A stretch of 64,000 nucleotides of DNA from PALSA-612 sp035652235 (GCA_035652235.1 DASREE010000058.1:31642-95641), one strand, 5' to 3'; shown: positions 32,761-41,903, counted from the stretch's first letter. Notes: generated by a model from the sequence alone, not told the origin. Translations and numbers: made by a program.

Positions 32761-33861
32761 GTGTCCATCCGGCGTCTCGCCGTCGTCGGCACCGGCCTGA
32801 TCGGCGCCTCGGTCGCCCTCGCGGCCAAGCGCGACGAGGCGACGCGGGTGGCGGGCTACGACCCGGACGGCGCGATGCTCGCGGCGGCGGTGGAACGAGG
32901 GGCGGTCGACGACCCGGCCAGCTCGCTCGCGGAAGCGCTGACCGACGCCGAGCTGGCCGTCGTCGCCGCGCCGGTCGCCCAGCTCGCCGCGCAGGTCGCG
33001 GCCGCGCTCGAGGTCGGCCCCGAGTCGTGCACGGTCACCGACGTCGGCTCGACGAAGGAGTCGGTATGCGCGGCCGCCGCCGGCTCGCCGCGGTTCATCG
33101 GCGGGCATCCCGTCTGCGGCTCCGAGGCGCGCGGGGCGGAGCACGCGAGCGCGAACCTGTTCGAGGGAGCGACCTGGTTCCTGGCGCCGCTCCCGGAGAC
33201 GGACCCGGATCGCTACCGGTTGGTGCACGGGTTCGTCGCCGGCCTCGGTGCGACGCCGGTCGCCGTCGACCCGCGTGCGCACGACCGGCTCGTGGCGCTG
33301 ACCAGCCATCTGCCGCACGCGCTCGCCAACCTGCTCGTCAACCAGGCGGGTGCGAGTCGCGTGGACGGGCACGAGCCGCTCGCGGCAGCCGGGGGCTCCC
33401 TGCGCGACATGACGCGCGTCGCGGGCGCCAACCCGCGTATCTGGGTCGACATCTTCCTGGACAACGCGGACAGCCTGCGTGCGGCGCTCGCCGACCACCG
33501 CCGCCGTGTGCAGCAGCTCGAGGACGCGCTCGCAGCCGGAGACGCCGGCTTTCTCGCGCGCTGGATCGCCGAGGCGGCCGGCAACCGCCGGCGCATGCTC
33601 GAGCGCGAGTACCCGGAGCCAGGCGACCTGCAGCGGCTCCGCGTCCACATCCCGGACCGGCCGGGCGTGCTGGCGGGGATCACGCAGGCGCTCGGCGCCG
33701 AGCGGATCAACATCGAGGACTTCGAGCTCCGGCACTTCTCGCCGGAGCGGGGAGGCGTCCTGACGATGCTCGTCTCCGGCGCCCGCGAGGCGCGCCGGGC
33801 CGCCGACCTGCTCGAGGCGCAGGGGTACGGCGTGGTCGTCGCGCCCGTCATGGACGAGTAA
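32761..33861 (+). CDS. tyrA: Prephenate dehydrogenase with ACT domain
   Basis: The 366-aa product has an N-terminal NAD(P)-binding fold (VVGTGLIGASVALAAKRD), the catalytic segment GGHPVCGSEARGAEHA with its conserved His, a helical dimer domain with TSHLPHALANLLV, and a C-terminal ACT domain (about 290-366, IPDRPGVLAGITQALG) that suggests feedback control by tyrosine. It converts prephenate to 4-hydroxyphenylpyruvate. It starts 1 nt after the DAHP synthase stop. Confidence 0.92.
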   Translation: MSIRRLAVVGTGLIGASVALAAKRDEATRVAGYDPDGAMLAAAVERGAVDDPASSLAEALTDAELAVVAAPVAQLAAQVAAALEVGPESCTVTDVGSTKESVCAAAAGSPRFIGGHPVCGSEARGAEHASANLFEGATWFLAPLPETDPDRYRLVHGFVAGLGATPVAVDPRAHDRLVALTSHLPHALANLLVNQAGASRVDGHEPLAAAGGSLRDMTRVAGANPRIWVDIFLDNADSLRAALADHRRRVQQLEDALAAGDAGFLARWIAEAAGNRRRMLEREYPEPGDLQRLRVHIPDRPGVLAGITQALGAERINIEDFELRHFSPERGGVLTMLVSGAREARRAADLLEAQGYGVVVAPVMDE

Positions 33862-34652
33862 TGCTCTTCCGGCTCGGGCTGTTCACGCTGTTCGGCGAGG
33901 ACCCGGAGGCGGTCTGGCGCTTCCTGCGGCTGTGGCTGCCTGCTGTTCTGCGCGTGCTCGCCCCGAGCGCCGGCTACGGGGTGTCGCGGATTCCCTCCTC
34001 GGGCGGCGCCGTCCTCGCGGCGAACCACCTGAGCGCGATCGACCCGCCCGCGATCGGCGTCTACTCGACGCGGACGATCCGCTACATGGCGAAGGTCGAG
34101 CTGCTCTCCGTCCCCATCGTCGGCGAGCTGCTGCGCATGGCCGGCTCGTTCGGCGTGCGGCGCGGCGAGGGCGACCGCGACGCGCTGCGCGTCGCGCGCT
34201 GGCTCGTCCGCGAAGGGCACGTAGTCGGCATGTTCATGGAGGGGACGCGCCAGAAGCTCGGCTATCCGGGGCCTGCCCATTCGGGAGCCGCGGTGGTGGC
34301 GATGCAGGAGAGCGTGCCGGTCGTGCCGTGCGGGATCGAGGCGTTCGGCTGGTCGCTCGACAACCCGCGCCCGTTCGCGGTTGTCTTCGGCGACCCGCTC
34401 GACCTCGGCGGGCTCGGCCGCAACGGCCGCGGCTACAAGGAGGGCGCAGCGATCGTGGAGGCGGAGCTCGTGCGACTGTGGCGGCTCGCGGGCGAGGCGG
34501 TCGCCGACGGGTTCCCGGAGCGGCTGCGGGACGGCACGCCGCGCGAGGACTGGCCGCGCGTCCGCGACGTCTACCGCTCGCCCGGCCGCCCGTGGCCGAC
34601 GGAGCCATGGGCCGAGGAGTCGCTCGGCCCCGTGTACAGGGCGCGCCGGTGA
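33861..34652 (+). CDS. plsC: 1-acylglycerol-3-phosphate O-acyltransferase family
   Basis: The 263-aa product has the acyltransferase motifs NHLSAIDPPAI (H-x4-D) near residue 55 and FMEGTRQK near 125, and an N-terminal hydrophobic segment. PlsC makes phosphatidic acid at the membrane. The ATG overlaps the tyrA stop (TAATG) and its own stop overlaps the aroA GTG (GTGA), so translation is coupled. The C-terminal 60 residues are not part of the usual domain. Confidence 0.85.
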   Translation: MLFRLGLFTLFGEDPEAVWRFLRLWLPAVLRVLAPSAGYGVSRIPSSGGAVLAANHLSAIDPPAIGVYSTRTIRYMAKVELLSVPIVGELLRMAGSFGVRRGEGDRDALRVARWLVREGHVVGMFMEGTRQKLGYPGPAHSGAAVVAMQESVPVVPCGIEAFGWSLDNPRPFAVVFGDPLDLGGLGRNGRGYKEGAAIVEAELVRLWRLAGEAVADGFPERLRDGTPREDWPRVRDVYRSPGRPWPTEPWAEESLGPVYRARR

Positions 34653-35935
34653 CGTTCGTCGCGCCCGCGGTGTCGCTCCGCGGCGACCTCGCCGTCCCGA
34701 GCGTGAAGGGGATCTGCCAGCGTGCAGTGCTCCTCGGCGCGATCGCGGAGGGCCGCAGCGAGATCCGCGGCTTCGGCCGTGCCGAGGACACGGAGTCGGC
34801 GATCTCCGTCGTTCGCCAGCTCGGCGTCGAGGTGGTCGACGTGGCGGACGACGTCGTCCACGTGCACGGCGTCGGTCTGCGCGGCCTGCGCGAGCCGGAC
34901 GCCCCCCTCGATTGCGGCAACGCCGGCACGGTCATGCGACTCGCCGCCGGTATCCTCGCCGGGCAGGCGGGGACGTTCACGCTCGTCGGCGATGCCTCGC
35001 TCTCCTCGCGACCGCAGGAGCGTGTCGCCGTCCCGCTGCGCGCGATGGGCGCGGCCGTGCAGACGACGGACGCTCACGCGCCGGTGACGATCCGCGGCGC
35101 GGCGCTCGTGCCGATCCGCTACGAGCTGCCGGTGGCGAGCGCCCAGGTGAAGTCCGCCGTCCTGTTCGCCGGGCTGCTCGCGGAGTCGGGGCCGACGACG
35201 GTGATCGAGCCGGCCCCGTCGCGCGACCACACCGAGCGGATGCTCGCCGCGCTCGGCGTCCGCATCGTCCGGCGGCCGGGAGAGGTGAGCGTGTGGCCGG
35301 TGCAGTCGCTGCGGCCGCTCTCGGTCGAGGTTGCGGGCGACCTCTCCTCGGCCGCGCCGTTCGTCGTCGCGGCGACGCTGCTCCCCGACTCGGAGATCCG
35401 GATCCACGGCGTCAACGTCAACCCGACCCGCACCGGCCTCCTGGACGTGCTCGAGCGCATGGGTGGACGCATCTCGCTCTACAACCGCCGTACCGTCAGC
35501 GGCGAGCCGGTGGCCGACCTCGAAGTCGCCCACGCCGAGCTGGTCGCGACCGAGATCGGGCCGCAGGAGGTGCCGCGGCTCGTCGACGAGTTGCCGCTGT
35601 TCGTCCTCGCCGCCTCGATGGCCCGGGGCCGCAGCGTGGTGCGCGGGGCGGGCGAGCTGCGCGCGAAGGAGACCGACCGCATCGCGACCGTGACCGACGC
35701 CCTGCGCGCGCTCGGGGCGCACGTGACCGCCACGCGCGACGGTTTCACGGTGCGGGGCGTGCCGGCACGGCCCCGCGGCGGGCGGGTCGAGTCGGCCGGC
35801 GACCATCGCATCGCCATGCTCGGCGCGATTGCGGGCGTCGTCTCCCGGGAGGGGGTGGAGATCGCTGACGCGGAGGCGGTCGCTGTATCGTTCCCCGGGT
35901 TTTTCGACCTGCTCGACTCACTGGCGCAGCGATGA
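34649..35935 (+). CDS. aroA: 5-enolpyruvylshikimate-3-phosphate synthase
   Basis: The 428-aa product has the EPSPS landmarks DCGNAGTVMRLAAG, LSSRPQERV, DELPLFVLAASMA, LRAKETDRIATV and AGDHRIAM. It makes EPSP from shikimate 3-phosphate and PEP. The substrate-binding segment near the start, usually KS in GDKSISHR or GSKSVSNR, reads PSVKGICQR, so the Ser after the Lys is Gly. The end reads AVSFPGFF without the Lys seen in E. coli, as in other class II forms. GTG 34649 overlaps the plsC stop. Confidence 0.92.
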   Translation: MTFVAPAVSLRGDLAVPSVKGICQRAVLLGAIAEGRSEIRGFGRAEDTESAISVVRQLGVEVVDVADDVVHVHGVGLRGLREPDAPLDCGNAGTVMRLAAGILAGQAGTFTLVGDASLSSRPQERVAVPLRAMGAAVQTTDAHAPVTIRGAALVPIRYELPVASAQVKSAVLFAGLLAESGPTTVIEPAPSRDHTERMLAALGVRIVRRPGEVSVWPVQSLRPLSVEVAGDLSSAAPFVVAATLLPDSEIRIHGVNVNPTRTGLLDVLERMGGRISLYNRRTVSGEPVADLEVAHAELVATEIGPQEVPRLVDELPLFVLAASMARGRSVVRGAGELRAKETDRIATVTDALRALGAHVTATRDGFTVRGVPARPRGGRVESAGDHRIAMLGAIAGVVSREGVEIADAEAVAVSFPGFFDLLDSLAQR

Positions 35936-36564
35936 TCGTGTCCATCGACGGGCCCGCAGGAGCGGGCAAGAGCACCGTGGCCCGCCTGCTCGCGGCGCGG
36001 CTCGGCTTCCGCTACCTGGACACCGGGGCGATGTACCGCGCGCTCACGTGGCTCGCCATGCGCGAGGGCATCGAGCTCGCCGACGCCGACCGGCTCGGGC
36101 AGCTCGCGGAGGAGCACCCGGTCGAGCTCGACGACGAGGGGCGCGTGCTCATCGCCGGGGTCGACGTCACGTCCGCGATTCGCCAGGGACGGATCGACAA
36201 GATGGTGCCCGTCGTCGCCCGCCACCGGACGGTGCGCGAGGTGATGCGCCGGCGCCAGCGTGAGCTGGCCGGGCGAGGCGACGCCGTCATGGAGGGACGC
36301 GACATCGGCACCGTCGTCGCTCCGGACGCCGAGGTGAAGGTCTACCTCGTCGCCGACCCGGCCGTGCGGGCGGCGCGACGGCAGGCGGAGCGGCCGGAGA
36401 TCGGTGCGGACGCGCTCGCGACCGATCTGCGCCTGCGCGACCAGCGCGACGCCGAGCGCATGCAGCCGGCCGCAGACGCCGTCCTCATCGACACGACGGA
36501 GCTCGTCGCCGACGAGGTCGTCGACCGGATCGAGCAGCTCGTGCGGGCGCGGCGGGCGGCCTGA
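35932..36564 (+). CDS. cmk: Cytidylate kinase
   Basis: The 210-aa product starts MIVSIDGPAGAGKSTVARLL (P-loop), then FRYLDTGAMYRALTW and GRDIGTVVAPDAEVKVYL, which are the CMP-kinase signatures. It phosphorylates CMP and dCMP. The ATG overlaps the aroA stop (ATGA). The order aroA-cmk-der is widespread. Confidence 0.93.
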   Translation: MIVSIDGPAGAGKSTVARLLAARLGFRYLDTGAMYRALTWLAMREGIELADADRLGQLAEEHPVELDDEGRVLIAGVDVTSAIRQGRIDKMVPVVARHRTVREVMRRRQRELAGRGDAVMEGRDIGTVVAPDAEVKVYLVADPAVRAARRQAERPEIGADALATDLRLRDQRDAERMQPAADAVLIDTTELVADEVVDRIEQLVRARRAA

Positions 36565-36608
36565 GCGCGGGCACGCCCTGCGCGCACGCAGGCGGTGCGG
36601 CGCGCGGA

Positions 36609-36614
36609 CATACT
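36609..36614 (+). promoter_or_regulatory. Possible -10 box of der
   Basis: CATACT (36609-36614) lies 6 nt before the GTG at 36621. It is a weaker match than the TANNNT boxes elsewhere. Confidence 0.3.
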
Positions 36615-36620
36615 GGCGCC

Positions 36621-37928
36621 GTGGCGGGAGAGCTGCTCGGCAGGGTCGCGATCGTCGGCTACCCGAACGTCGGCAAGTCGACGCTCGTCAACCGGCTGAC
36701 CGCGACGCGGGCGGCGGTCGTGCACGAGACGCCGGGCGTGACGCGCGACCGCAAGGAGCTCGTCTGCGAGTGGGGCGGCCGGCGCTTCGCGATCGTCGAC
36801 ACGGGCGGGATGGACATCGCCGACACCTCCCCGATCGCACGCGGCGTCGCCAAGCAAGCGCAGGTGGCCGTCCGCGAGGCCGACCTCGTGCTCCTCGTCG
36901 TCGACGCCCGGGCGGGGGTGACGCCGGGGGACGAGGAGCTGGCCGCGATCCTCCGCCGCTCGGGGCGTCCCGTGCTCGTGCTCGCGAACAAGGTGGACGA
37001 CCCGGCCCGGGAGGAGCTGACGCACGAGTTCCACCGGCTGGGGCTCGGCGAGCCCGTGCCGATCTCGGCCATGCACGGTCACGGGACGGGCGACCTGCTG
37101 GACGAGATCGTCGCGCGCCTCCCCGGCGGGGGCGAAGCCGAGGCAGGGGCGGAGGCGATCGGCGTCGCCATCCTCGGCCGCCCGAACGTGGGCAAGTCGA
37201 GCCTGCTCAACGCCCTGCTCGGCCAGGAGCGCGTGATCGTCTCGGACATGCCCGGAACGACGCGTGACGCGATCGACACGGTGCTCCGCCGGGGCGGCGA
37301 GACGTTCGTGCTCGTCGACACGGCCGGCATCCGGCGCAAGCGGCGCCAGCGCCAGGGGATCGAGTACTACTCGGAGCTGCGGGCGCTCGAGGCCGCGGAG
37401 CGCGCCGACGTGGCGCTCGTGCTCGTCGACGCCTCCGAAGGGCTCGTCGACCAGGACCTCGCGATCGCGGACGTCGCCCGCAAGGCGGGTTGCTCGACGC
37501 TCGTCGTCCTCGCCAAGTGGGACGCGGCCACGGTCTCGGTCGAGGACGTGCGGCCGCGGCTGGAGGCGCGCCTGCGTCAGCGGCCGCCGATCGTCGTGAC
37601 CTCCGCGACGACGGGCCGCGGCATCTCGCGCCTGCTCGACCGTGTCGCCGAGCTGTACGCGAAGCACGCACGGCGGATCGCCACCCCCGAGCTCAACCGC
37701 TTCCTGGACGAGCTGCGCGAGGCGCGGGAGCCGCCCTCGCGAGCCGGGAAGCGGCTGAACCTGCTCTACGGGACGCAGACCGGAGTGCGGCCGCCGCGCT
37801 TCCGCGTGTTCGTCAACGACCCCGGCCTGATCACCCGCGACTACGCCTACTGGGTCGAGAACCGGCTCCGCGACCGCTTTGGGATGCAGGGAGTACCCGT
37901 GTCGATCGATTTCGTGAGACGCTCCTGA
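36621..37928 (+). CDS. der: Ribosome-associated GTPase Der (EngA)
   Basis: The 435-aa protein has two tandem GTPase domains, GYPNVGKSTLVNRL near residue 12 and GRPNVGKSSLLNALLG near 190, each with DTGG/DTAG and NK-D or KWD motifs. A KH-like domain closes it (about 350-435, with GVRPPRFRVFVNDP). Der acts in 50S assembly. GTG 36621 is used. Confidence 0.95.
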   Translation: MAGELLGRVAIVGYPNVGKSTLVNRLTATRAAVVHETPGVTRDRKELVCEWGGRRFAIVDTGGMDIADTSPIARGVAKQAQVAVREADLVLLVVDARAGVTPGDEELAAILRRSGRPVLVLANKVDDPAREELTHEFHRLGLGEPVPISAMHGHGTGDLLDEIVARLPGGGEAEAGAEAIGVAILGRPNVGKSSLLNALLGQERVIVSDMPGTTRDAIDTVLRRGGETFVLVDTAGIRRKRRQRQGIEYYSELRALEAAERADVALVLVDASEGLVDQDLAIADVARKAGCSTLVVLAKWDAATVSVEDVRPRLEARLRQRPPIVVTSATTGRGISRLLDRVAELYAKHARRIATPELNRFLDELREAREPPSRAGKRLNLLYGTQTGVRPPRFRVFVNDPGLITRDYAYWVENRLRDRFGMQGVPVSIDFVRRS

Positions 37929-38018
37929 CACCGTGAGAGGGCCTGCGGCGACCTCGGACACCTGCGCGGCGGGCCGCGGCGCCGGGCTCGCCCCGGCCGA
38001 AGACGGCGCCGCCCAGGG

Positions 38019-38981
38019 GTGCGCATGAGGGCGGTGGTCGTCGGTGGCGGGTCGTGGGGGAGCGCGTTCGCGAAGCTGCTCGCCGAGCGCGGGCACGAGG
38101 TGACGCTCGCCTGTCGCGACCCGAAGCAGGCGCAGCTGATCGCGCGGACCGGCCGCAACCCGCGCTACCTGCGGGACGCGGACCTGGCCGGGGTCGCGGC
38201 GGCGCCGCTCGCCGACGCGCCCTACGCGGAGGCCGAGCTCGTCGCGGTCGCCGTGCCGAGCCGGGCGTTCGCCGAGGTCGTCGAGCGCCTCCCGGGCTCC
38301 TGCCCGCTGCTCAGCCTGTCCAAGGGCCTCGACCCGGCCAGCGGGCGCCGGTTGTCGACGCTCGTCCGCGGGCGGGCCGTCGCCGTCCTCTCGGGTCCCA
38401 CCTTCGCCGCGGAGATCGCGGCCGGCCTGCCCTGCGCGAGCGTCGTCGCGAGCGAGGACGAGGATCTCGCCGTGCGGCTGCAACACGAGATCAACTCAGC
38501 GCTCTTCCGCGTCTACGTCAACACCGACCTGACCGGGGTCGAGTTCTGCGGCGCCGCCAAGAACGTGATCGCGCTCGCGGCCGGAGGGGTGGACGGCCTC
38601 GGGCTCGGCGACAACGCCAAGGCCGGCGTGATCACGCGCGGCGTGGCCGAGATGACCCGGCTGGGCTCGGCGACGGGCGCCCGGCCGGAGACGTTCGCGG
38701 GCCTCGCGGGGATGGGCGACCTGATGGTGACCTGCTGGAGCCGCCTCGGCCGCAACCGGCGCGCCGGCGAGCTGATCGCCCGTGGGGCGACGCCGGAGCA
38801 GGCGATCGCCGAGATCGGGCAGGTGGTCGAGGGCGTGACCACGGCCCCGATCCTGCGCAAGCTCGCACGTCGGCTCGGCATCGAGCTGCCGATCACGGAG
38901 GCGGTGTGCGCCGTGCTCGAGGGAGCGAGCCTGCAGGCGCTCGCCGCGTCGCTCATGGGCAGACGCCCGAGGGGCGAGTAA
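38019..38981 (+). CDS. gpsA: Glycerol-3-phosphate dehydrogenase [NAD(P)+]
   Basis: The 320-aa product begins with GGGSWGSAFAKLLAERGHEV (NAD-binding) and has LSKGLDP, LSGPTFAAEIA, the catalytic GAAKNVIALAAG and GLAGMGDLMVTC. It supplies sn-glycerol 3-phosphate for phospholipids, in line with plsC upstream. GTG 38019 or ATG 38025 may start. Confidence 0.93.
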   Translation: MRMRAVVVGGGSWGSAFAKLLAERGHEVTLACRDPKQAQLIARTGRNPRYLRDADLAGVAAAPLADAPYAEAELVAVAVPSRAFAEVVERLPGSCPLLSLSKGLDPASGRRLSTLVRGRAVAVLSGPTFAAEIAAGLPCASVVASEDEDLAVRLQHEINSALFRVYVNTDLTGVEFCGAAKNVIALAAGGVDGLGLGDNAKAGVITRGVAEMTRLGSATGARPETFAGLAGMGDLMVTCWSRLGRNRRAGELIARGATPEQAIAEIGQVVEGVTTAPILRKLARRLGIELPITEAVCAVLEGASLQALAASLMGRRPRGE

Positions 38982-39016
38982 GCGGGGGCGGCGGCGGCCG
39001 CAGGGCCGGCGGCAGC

Positions 39017-39691
39017 TCAGCCGGCTCTGCGCACGAACAGGCCCGCCGCCTGCCGCTCGTCGACCGAGCGCGAGGCGCCGTCGACCCGGACGCAGATCGC
39101 GCCGCGGGCGGCGGAGGCGACCTCGACCTCGGTGCCCGGGTCGAGCCCGACGTCGTAGAACCAGTGCAGGAGCTCGCCGTCGTGCTCGGCCAGGCGCACG
39201 ATCGTCGCCCGCTCGCCCGCCACGAGGTCGGACAGGGCGACGAGCTCCCGGTTCTCGGCCTGCTCGGCGTCCGGGTCGACCGGCCAGCCGTGCGGGCAGC
39301 GCTCGGGATGCCCGAGTCGGGCGGCGATGCGCTCGATCATCTCGTCCGTGAACGTGTCGCCGAGCTCGTCCGCCTGCGCGTGCGACTCGGCGGCGGTGTA
39401 GCCCATGAAGTCGGTGAGGAAGCGCTCGATGATGCGGTGCTTGCGCACGACCTTCCGTGCTCGCTCGGTCCCGGCGGGGGTGAGGAGCGCCTCCTTCTGC
39501 TCGCCTCGCTCGACGAGGCCGTCCGCCTCGAGGCGCTTCAGCATCTCGCCCGCCGAGGCCCGCGAGACGCCGAGCATCTCCGCGACGCGGGCTGCGATCG
39601 CGGCTGATCCCCGCGACGGCTGGTACTCGCCGATCGGGAAGGCGAGGAAGTAGATCGTCTCCAGGTAGTCGTCGACCGAGTGGCCGGCCAC
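39017..39691 (-). CDS. mntR: DtxR/MntR-family metal-dependent repressor
   Basis: The 224-aa product has an N-terminal winged helix (1-65, DDYLETIYFLA, then SAAIAARVAEMLGVSRASAG), a metal-binding and dimer domain (70-140, with HRIIERFLTDFMGY and HAQADELGDTFTDEMIERI) and a C-terminal FeoA/SH3-like domain (150-224). Such proteins repress metal uptake when Mn2+ or Fe2+ is bound. GTG 39691 lies 6 nt after TATAGT, so it is leaderless. It is divergent from a ZIP metal transporter, and two matching palindromes lie between them. Confidence 0.9.
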   Translation of the reverse strand: MAGHSVDDYLETIYFLAFPIGEYQPSRGSAAIAARVAEMLGVSRASAGEMLKRLEADGLVERGEQKEALLTPAGTERARKVVRKHRIIERFLTDFMGYTAAESHAQADELGDTFTDEMIERIAARLGHPERCPHGWPVDPDAEQAENRELVALSDLVAGERATIVRLAEHDGELLHWFYDVGLDPGTEVEVASAARGAICVRVDGASRSVDERQAAGLFVRRAG

Positions 39692-39697
39692 GCCTCG

Positions 39698-39703
39698 ACT
39701 ATA
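39698..39703 (-). promoter_or_regulatory. -10 box of the MntR-like gene (leaderless)
   Basis: TATAGT on the minus strand (39703-39698) lies 6 nt before GTG 39691. The expected -35 position falls inside the first operator (39716-39733), so the repressor should control its own gene. Confidence 0.55.
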
Positions 39704-39715
39704 GTCGCCGGCTGA

Positions 39716-39762
39716 TGTAAGGGTTGCCTTACAGCACGTGGCTGTGTAAGGTGGCCCTGACA
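39716..39762. promoter_or_regulatory. Paired metal-repressor operators over the ZIP promoter
   Basis: TGTAAGG-GTTG-CCTTACA (39716-39733) is a perfect 7-bp inverted repeat. A second copy, TGTAAGG-TGGC-CCTGACA (39745-39762), has one mismatch, and the two start 29 bp apart. A promoter fits exactly between them: -35 TTGCCT (39724-39729), 17-bp spacer, -10 TAAGGT (39747-39752). The -35 lies in site 1 and the -10 in site 2, so binding should block the ZIP gene. Confidence 0.65.
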
Positions 39763-39793
39763 ACCGATGGCGACGACGCCGACACCGGGTTAG

Positions 39794-40624
39794 ATGTCCT
39801 CCGGGCACGTCCTGCTCCTCGGAGCCATCGCCGGCTCGACGATCCTCCTCGGGCTGCCGATCAGCCGCGTCGGCGCACCGAGTCTGCGCGTCCGTGTCGC
39901 GCTCAGCTCCATGGCCGTCGGCATCCTGCTCTTCCTGCTCTTCGACGTGCTGGAGAACGGCTTCGAGCCGGTCGAGCGCGCAGCCGTCGGGCGCGCCTGG
40001 GCCGACCTCGCCGGCTACGGCGCCCTGCTTCTCGGCGGCGTCGCCCTCGGCTACCTCAGCCTCGTCTACTACGACCGCTGGATGAGCCGGCAGCGGGGGA
40101 GGAGCCTGCTCGGTCCCGGCGCAGCCGCAGCGGCAGAGTTCGAGCCGTCGTGGGTGGCCGGCGTCTCGCCCGGGCGCTGGCTCGCGCTTCTGATCGCGAC
40201 CGGGATCGGCGTCCACAACTTCTCGGAGGGGCTCGCCATCGGCCAGTCGGCGGCGGCGGGGGAGATCGCGCTCGCGCTCGCGCTCATCATCGGCTTCGGC
40301 CTCCACAACGCGACGGAGGGCTTCGGCATCGTCGCGCCGATGGTGGGGAGCTCGGAGCGGCCCTCGTGGCGGTTCCTCGCGCTGCTCGGTCTGATCGGCG
40401 GCGGTCCCACGTTCGTCGGGACGCTCGTCGGACGGGCCTGGACGAGCGAGGCGCTGTCGGTGGCGTTCCTGGCGCTCGCCGCGGGCTCGATCCTCTACGT
40501 CGTCCTCGAGCTCGCGCACGTCAACCGCCAGCTCGGCCAGAAGACCGTCGTCGCGTGGGCCCTCCTGCTTGGCCTCGCGCTCGGCTTCGGCACCGAGCTG
40601 GTGCTCGTCGGCGCTGGCGTCTAG
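39794..40624 (+). CDS. ZIP-family metal transporter
   Basis: The 276-aa protein has eight predicted membrane helices. Helices 4 and 5 hold the metal-site motifs HNFSEGLAIG (about residue 140) and HNATEGFGIV (about 175). ZIP proteins move divalent metal (Zn, Fe or Mn) into the cytoplasm. Control by the adjacent DtxR/MntR-like repressor points to Mn2+ or Fe2+, which is an inference. The transcript should start near 39759, about 35 nt before the ATG. Confidence 0.87.
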   Translation: MSSGHVLLLGAIAGSTILLGLPISRVGAPSLRVRVALSSMAVGILLFLLFDVLENGFEPVERAAVGRAWADLAGYGALLLGGVALGYLSLVYYDRWMSRQRGRSLLGPGAAAAAEFEPSWVAGVSPGRWLALLIATGIGVHNFSEGLAIGQSAAAGEIALALALIIGFGLHNATEGFGIVAPMVGSSERPSWRFLALLGLIGGGPTFVGTLVGRAWTSEALSVAFLALAAGSILYVVLELAHVNRQLGQKTVVAWALLLGLALGFGTELVLVGAGV

Positions 40625-40658
40625 CCTGCCGCGAGGCCTCACCTGTTAGGAATCCATG

Positions 40659-40676
40659 CGGGTCGTTAGGGACCCG
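40659..40676 (+). terminator. Hairpin after the ZIP gene
   Basis: CGGGTC (40659-40664) and GACCCG (40671-40676) form a 6-bp stem with a 6-nt loop, 35 nt after the ZIP stop. No T-run follows. Confidence 0.35.
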
Positions 40677-40787
40677 TGAGCAGCCTGTACGCCCCCGGGA
40701 AAATCGTCCGCCTGCGGCCGAGGGGAGCTCGCGCTCCGGCGAATACTGGAGCTGGACGCTCTCGAGTCAACCCGAGGAGGAAGCGTG

Positions 40788-41897
40788 ATGCCGCACCCGA
40801 GAAGGAAACGTTGGCTGCTCGCGGGAGCAGCGGCGGGCGTCGCGGCGACGCTCGCGCTCGTCGTCGGCCTGGGTCTGCTCGCGGCGAGCGGCGCCGCCGC
40901 CGGCAGCCCACCCGTGAACACGTCCCCGCCGACCATCTCCGGGACCGTGCAGGTGGGCGGGAAGCTGCACGCCGACCCGGGGAGCTGGACGGGCTCGCCG
41001 CCGATCTCGTTCCACTACCGCTGGCAGCGCTGCGACCAGAACGGCGCCAACTGCGCCGACATCGGCGGCGCGACGAGCGACAGCTACACGCTGACGTCCG
41101 CGGACGTCGGCAACACCGTTCGAGTCGTCGTCGAGGCGACCAACGCGGACGGCACCGGAACGGCCGCCTCGGCGCCCACCGCCGTCGTCGCGGCGCCGGC
41201 GGCGCCGAGCAACACGAACCCGCCCTTCGTCACCGGCACGCCGCTGCTCGGGCAGACGCTGACCGCCAACCCGGGGACGTGGACCGGCCCCGGCACGATC
41301 ACCTTCTCGTTCCAGTGGCGCCGCTGCGACCGGTTCGGCGGTGCGTGCACGGACATCCCCGGCGCGTCCGCGGGCACGTACGTGGTCGTCAGCGCCGACG
41401 TGGGCCACACCCTGCGCGTCCGCGTGACGGCAACGAACGCGAGCGGGTCGACGACGGCGACGTCTGCGCCCACCGCCGTCGTCGCGAGCGGGCTCGGCGG
41501 CTGTCCGCCGGGGACGCAGCCCGTGCCGGTTGCCGACGTCACCCCGCCGGCGCGCCTCACGGTCGACCGCATGCAGTTCTCGCCTCCGGTCGTCGGTCGC
41601 ACCACGACCTCGGTCAGCGCCCGCTTCCACGTCTCCGACACCTGCGGGCAGTCGGTGCAGGGAGCGCTCGTCTATGCGACCGCGGTGCCGTTCAATCAGC
41701 TCAGCGTGCCGCCCGAGGGGGCGACCGACGCGAACGGCTGGGCGACGCTCGACTTCCAGACGCTGGCCGGCTTCCCGGCGACGCGCTTCCAGCGCCTGCT
41801 CGTCGTGTTCGTCCGCGCGCGCAAGCCGGGCGAGGACCTGCTCACCGGCATCTCCACCCGGCGGCTCGTCTCGGTCCGGGTCGACCTGAGCCGGTAG
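40788..41897 (+). CDS. Secreted protein with two Ig-like repeats
   Basis: The 369-aa product has a basic N-terminus and a signal peptide (about 8-40, ending near SGAAAG). Two copies of an Ig-like repeat of about 95 residues follow. Each has P-G-W-T-G, a W-R-C-D strand, C-DI-GA, Y-V/T-L-SADVG-T-RV-V-ATNA-G and a closing SAPTAVVA. A further C-terminal beta domain with two Cys fills 230-369. It is exported and probably surface-bound or adhesive. AGGAGGAAG precedes the ATG at 40788; a GTG three bases upstream is also possible. Confidence 0.8.
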   Translation: MPHPRRKRWLLAGAAAGVAATLALVVGLGLLAASGAAAGSPPVNTSPPTISGTVQVGGKLHADPGSWTGSPPISFHYRWQRCDQNGANCADIGGATSDSYTLTSADVGNTVRVVVEATNADGTGTAASAPTAVVAAPAAPSNTNPPFVTGTPLLGQTLTANPGTWTGPGTITFSFQWRRCDRFGGACTDIPGASAGTYVVVSADVGHTLRVRVTATNASGSTTATSAPTAVVASGLGGCPPGTQPVPVADVTPPARLTVDRMQFSPPVVGRTTTSVSARFHVSDTCGQSVQGALVYATAVPFNQLSVPPEGATDANGWATLDFQTLAGFPATRFQRLLVVFVRARKPGEDLLTGISTRRLVSVRVDLSR

Positions 41898-41903
41898 CGA
41901 ACG

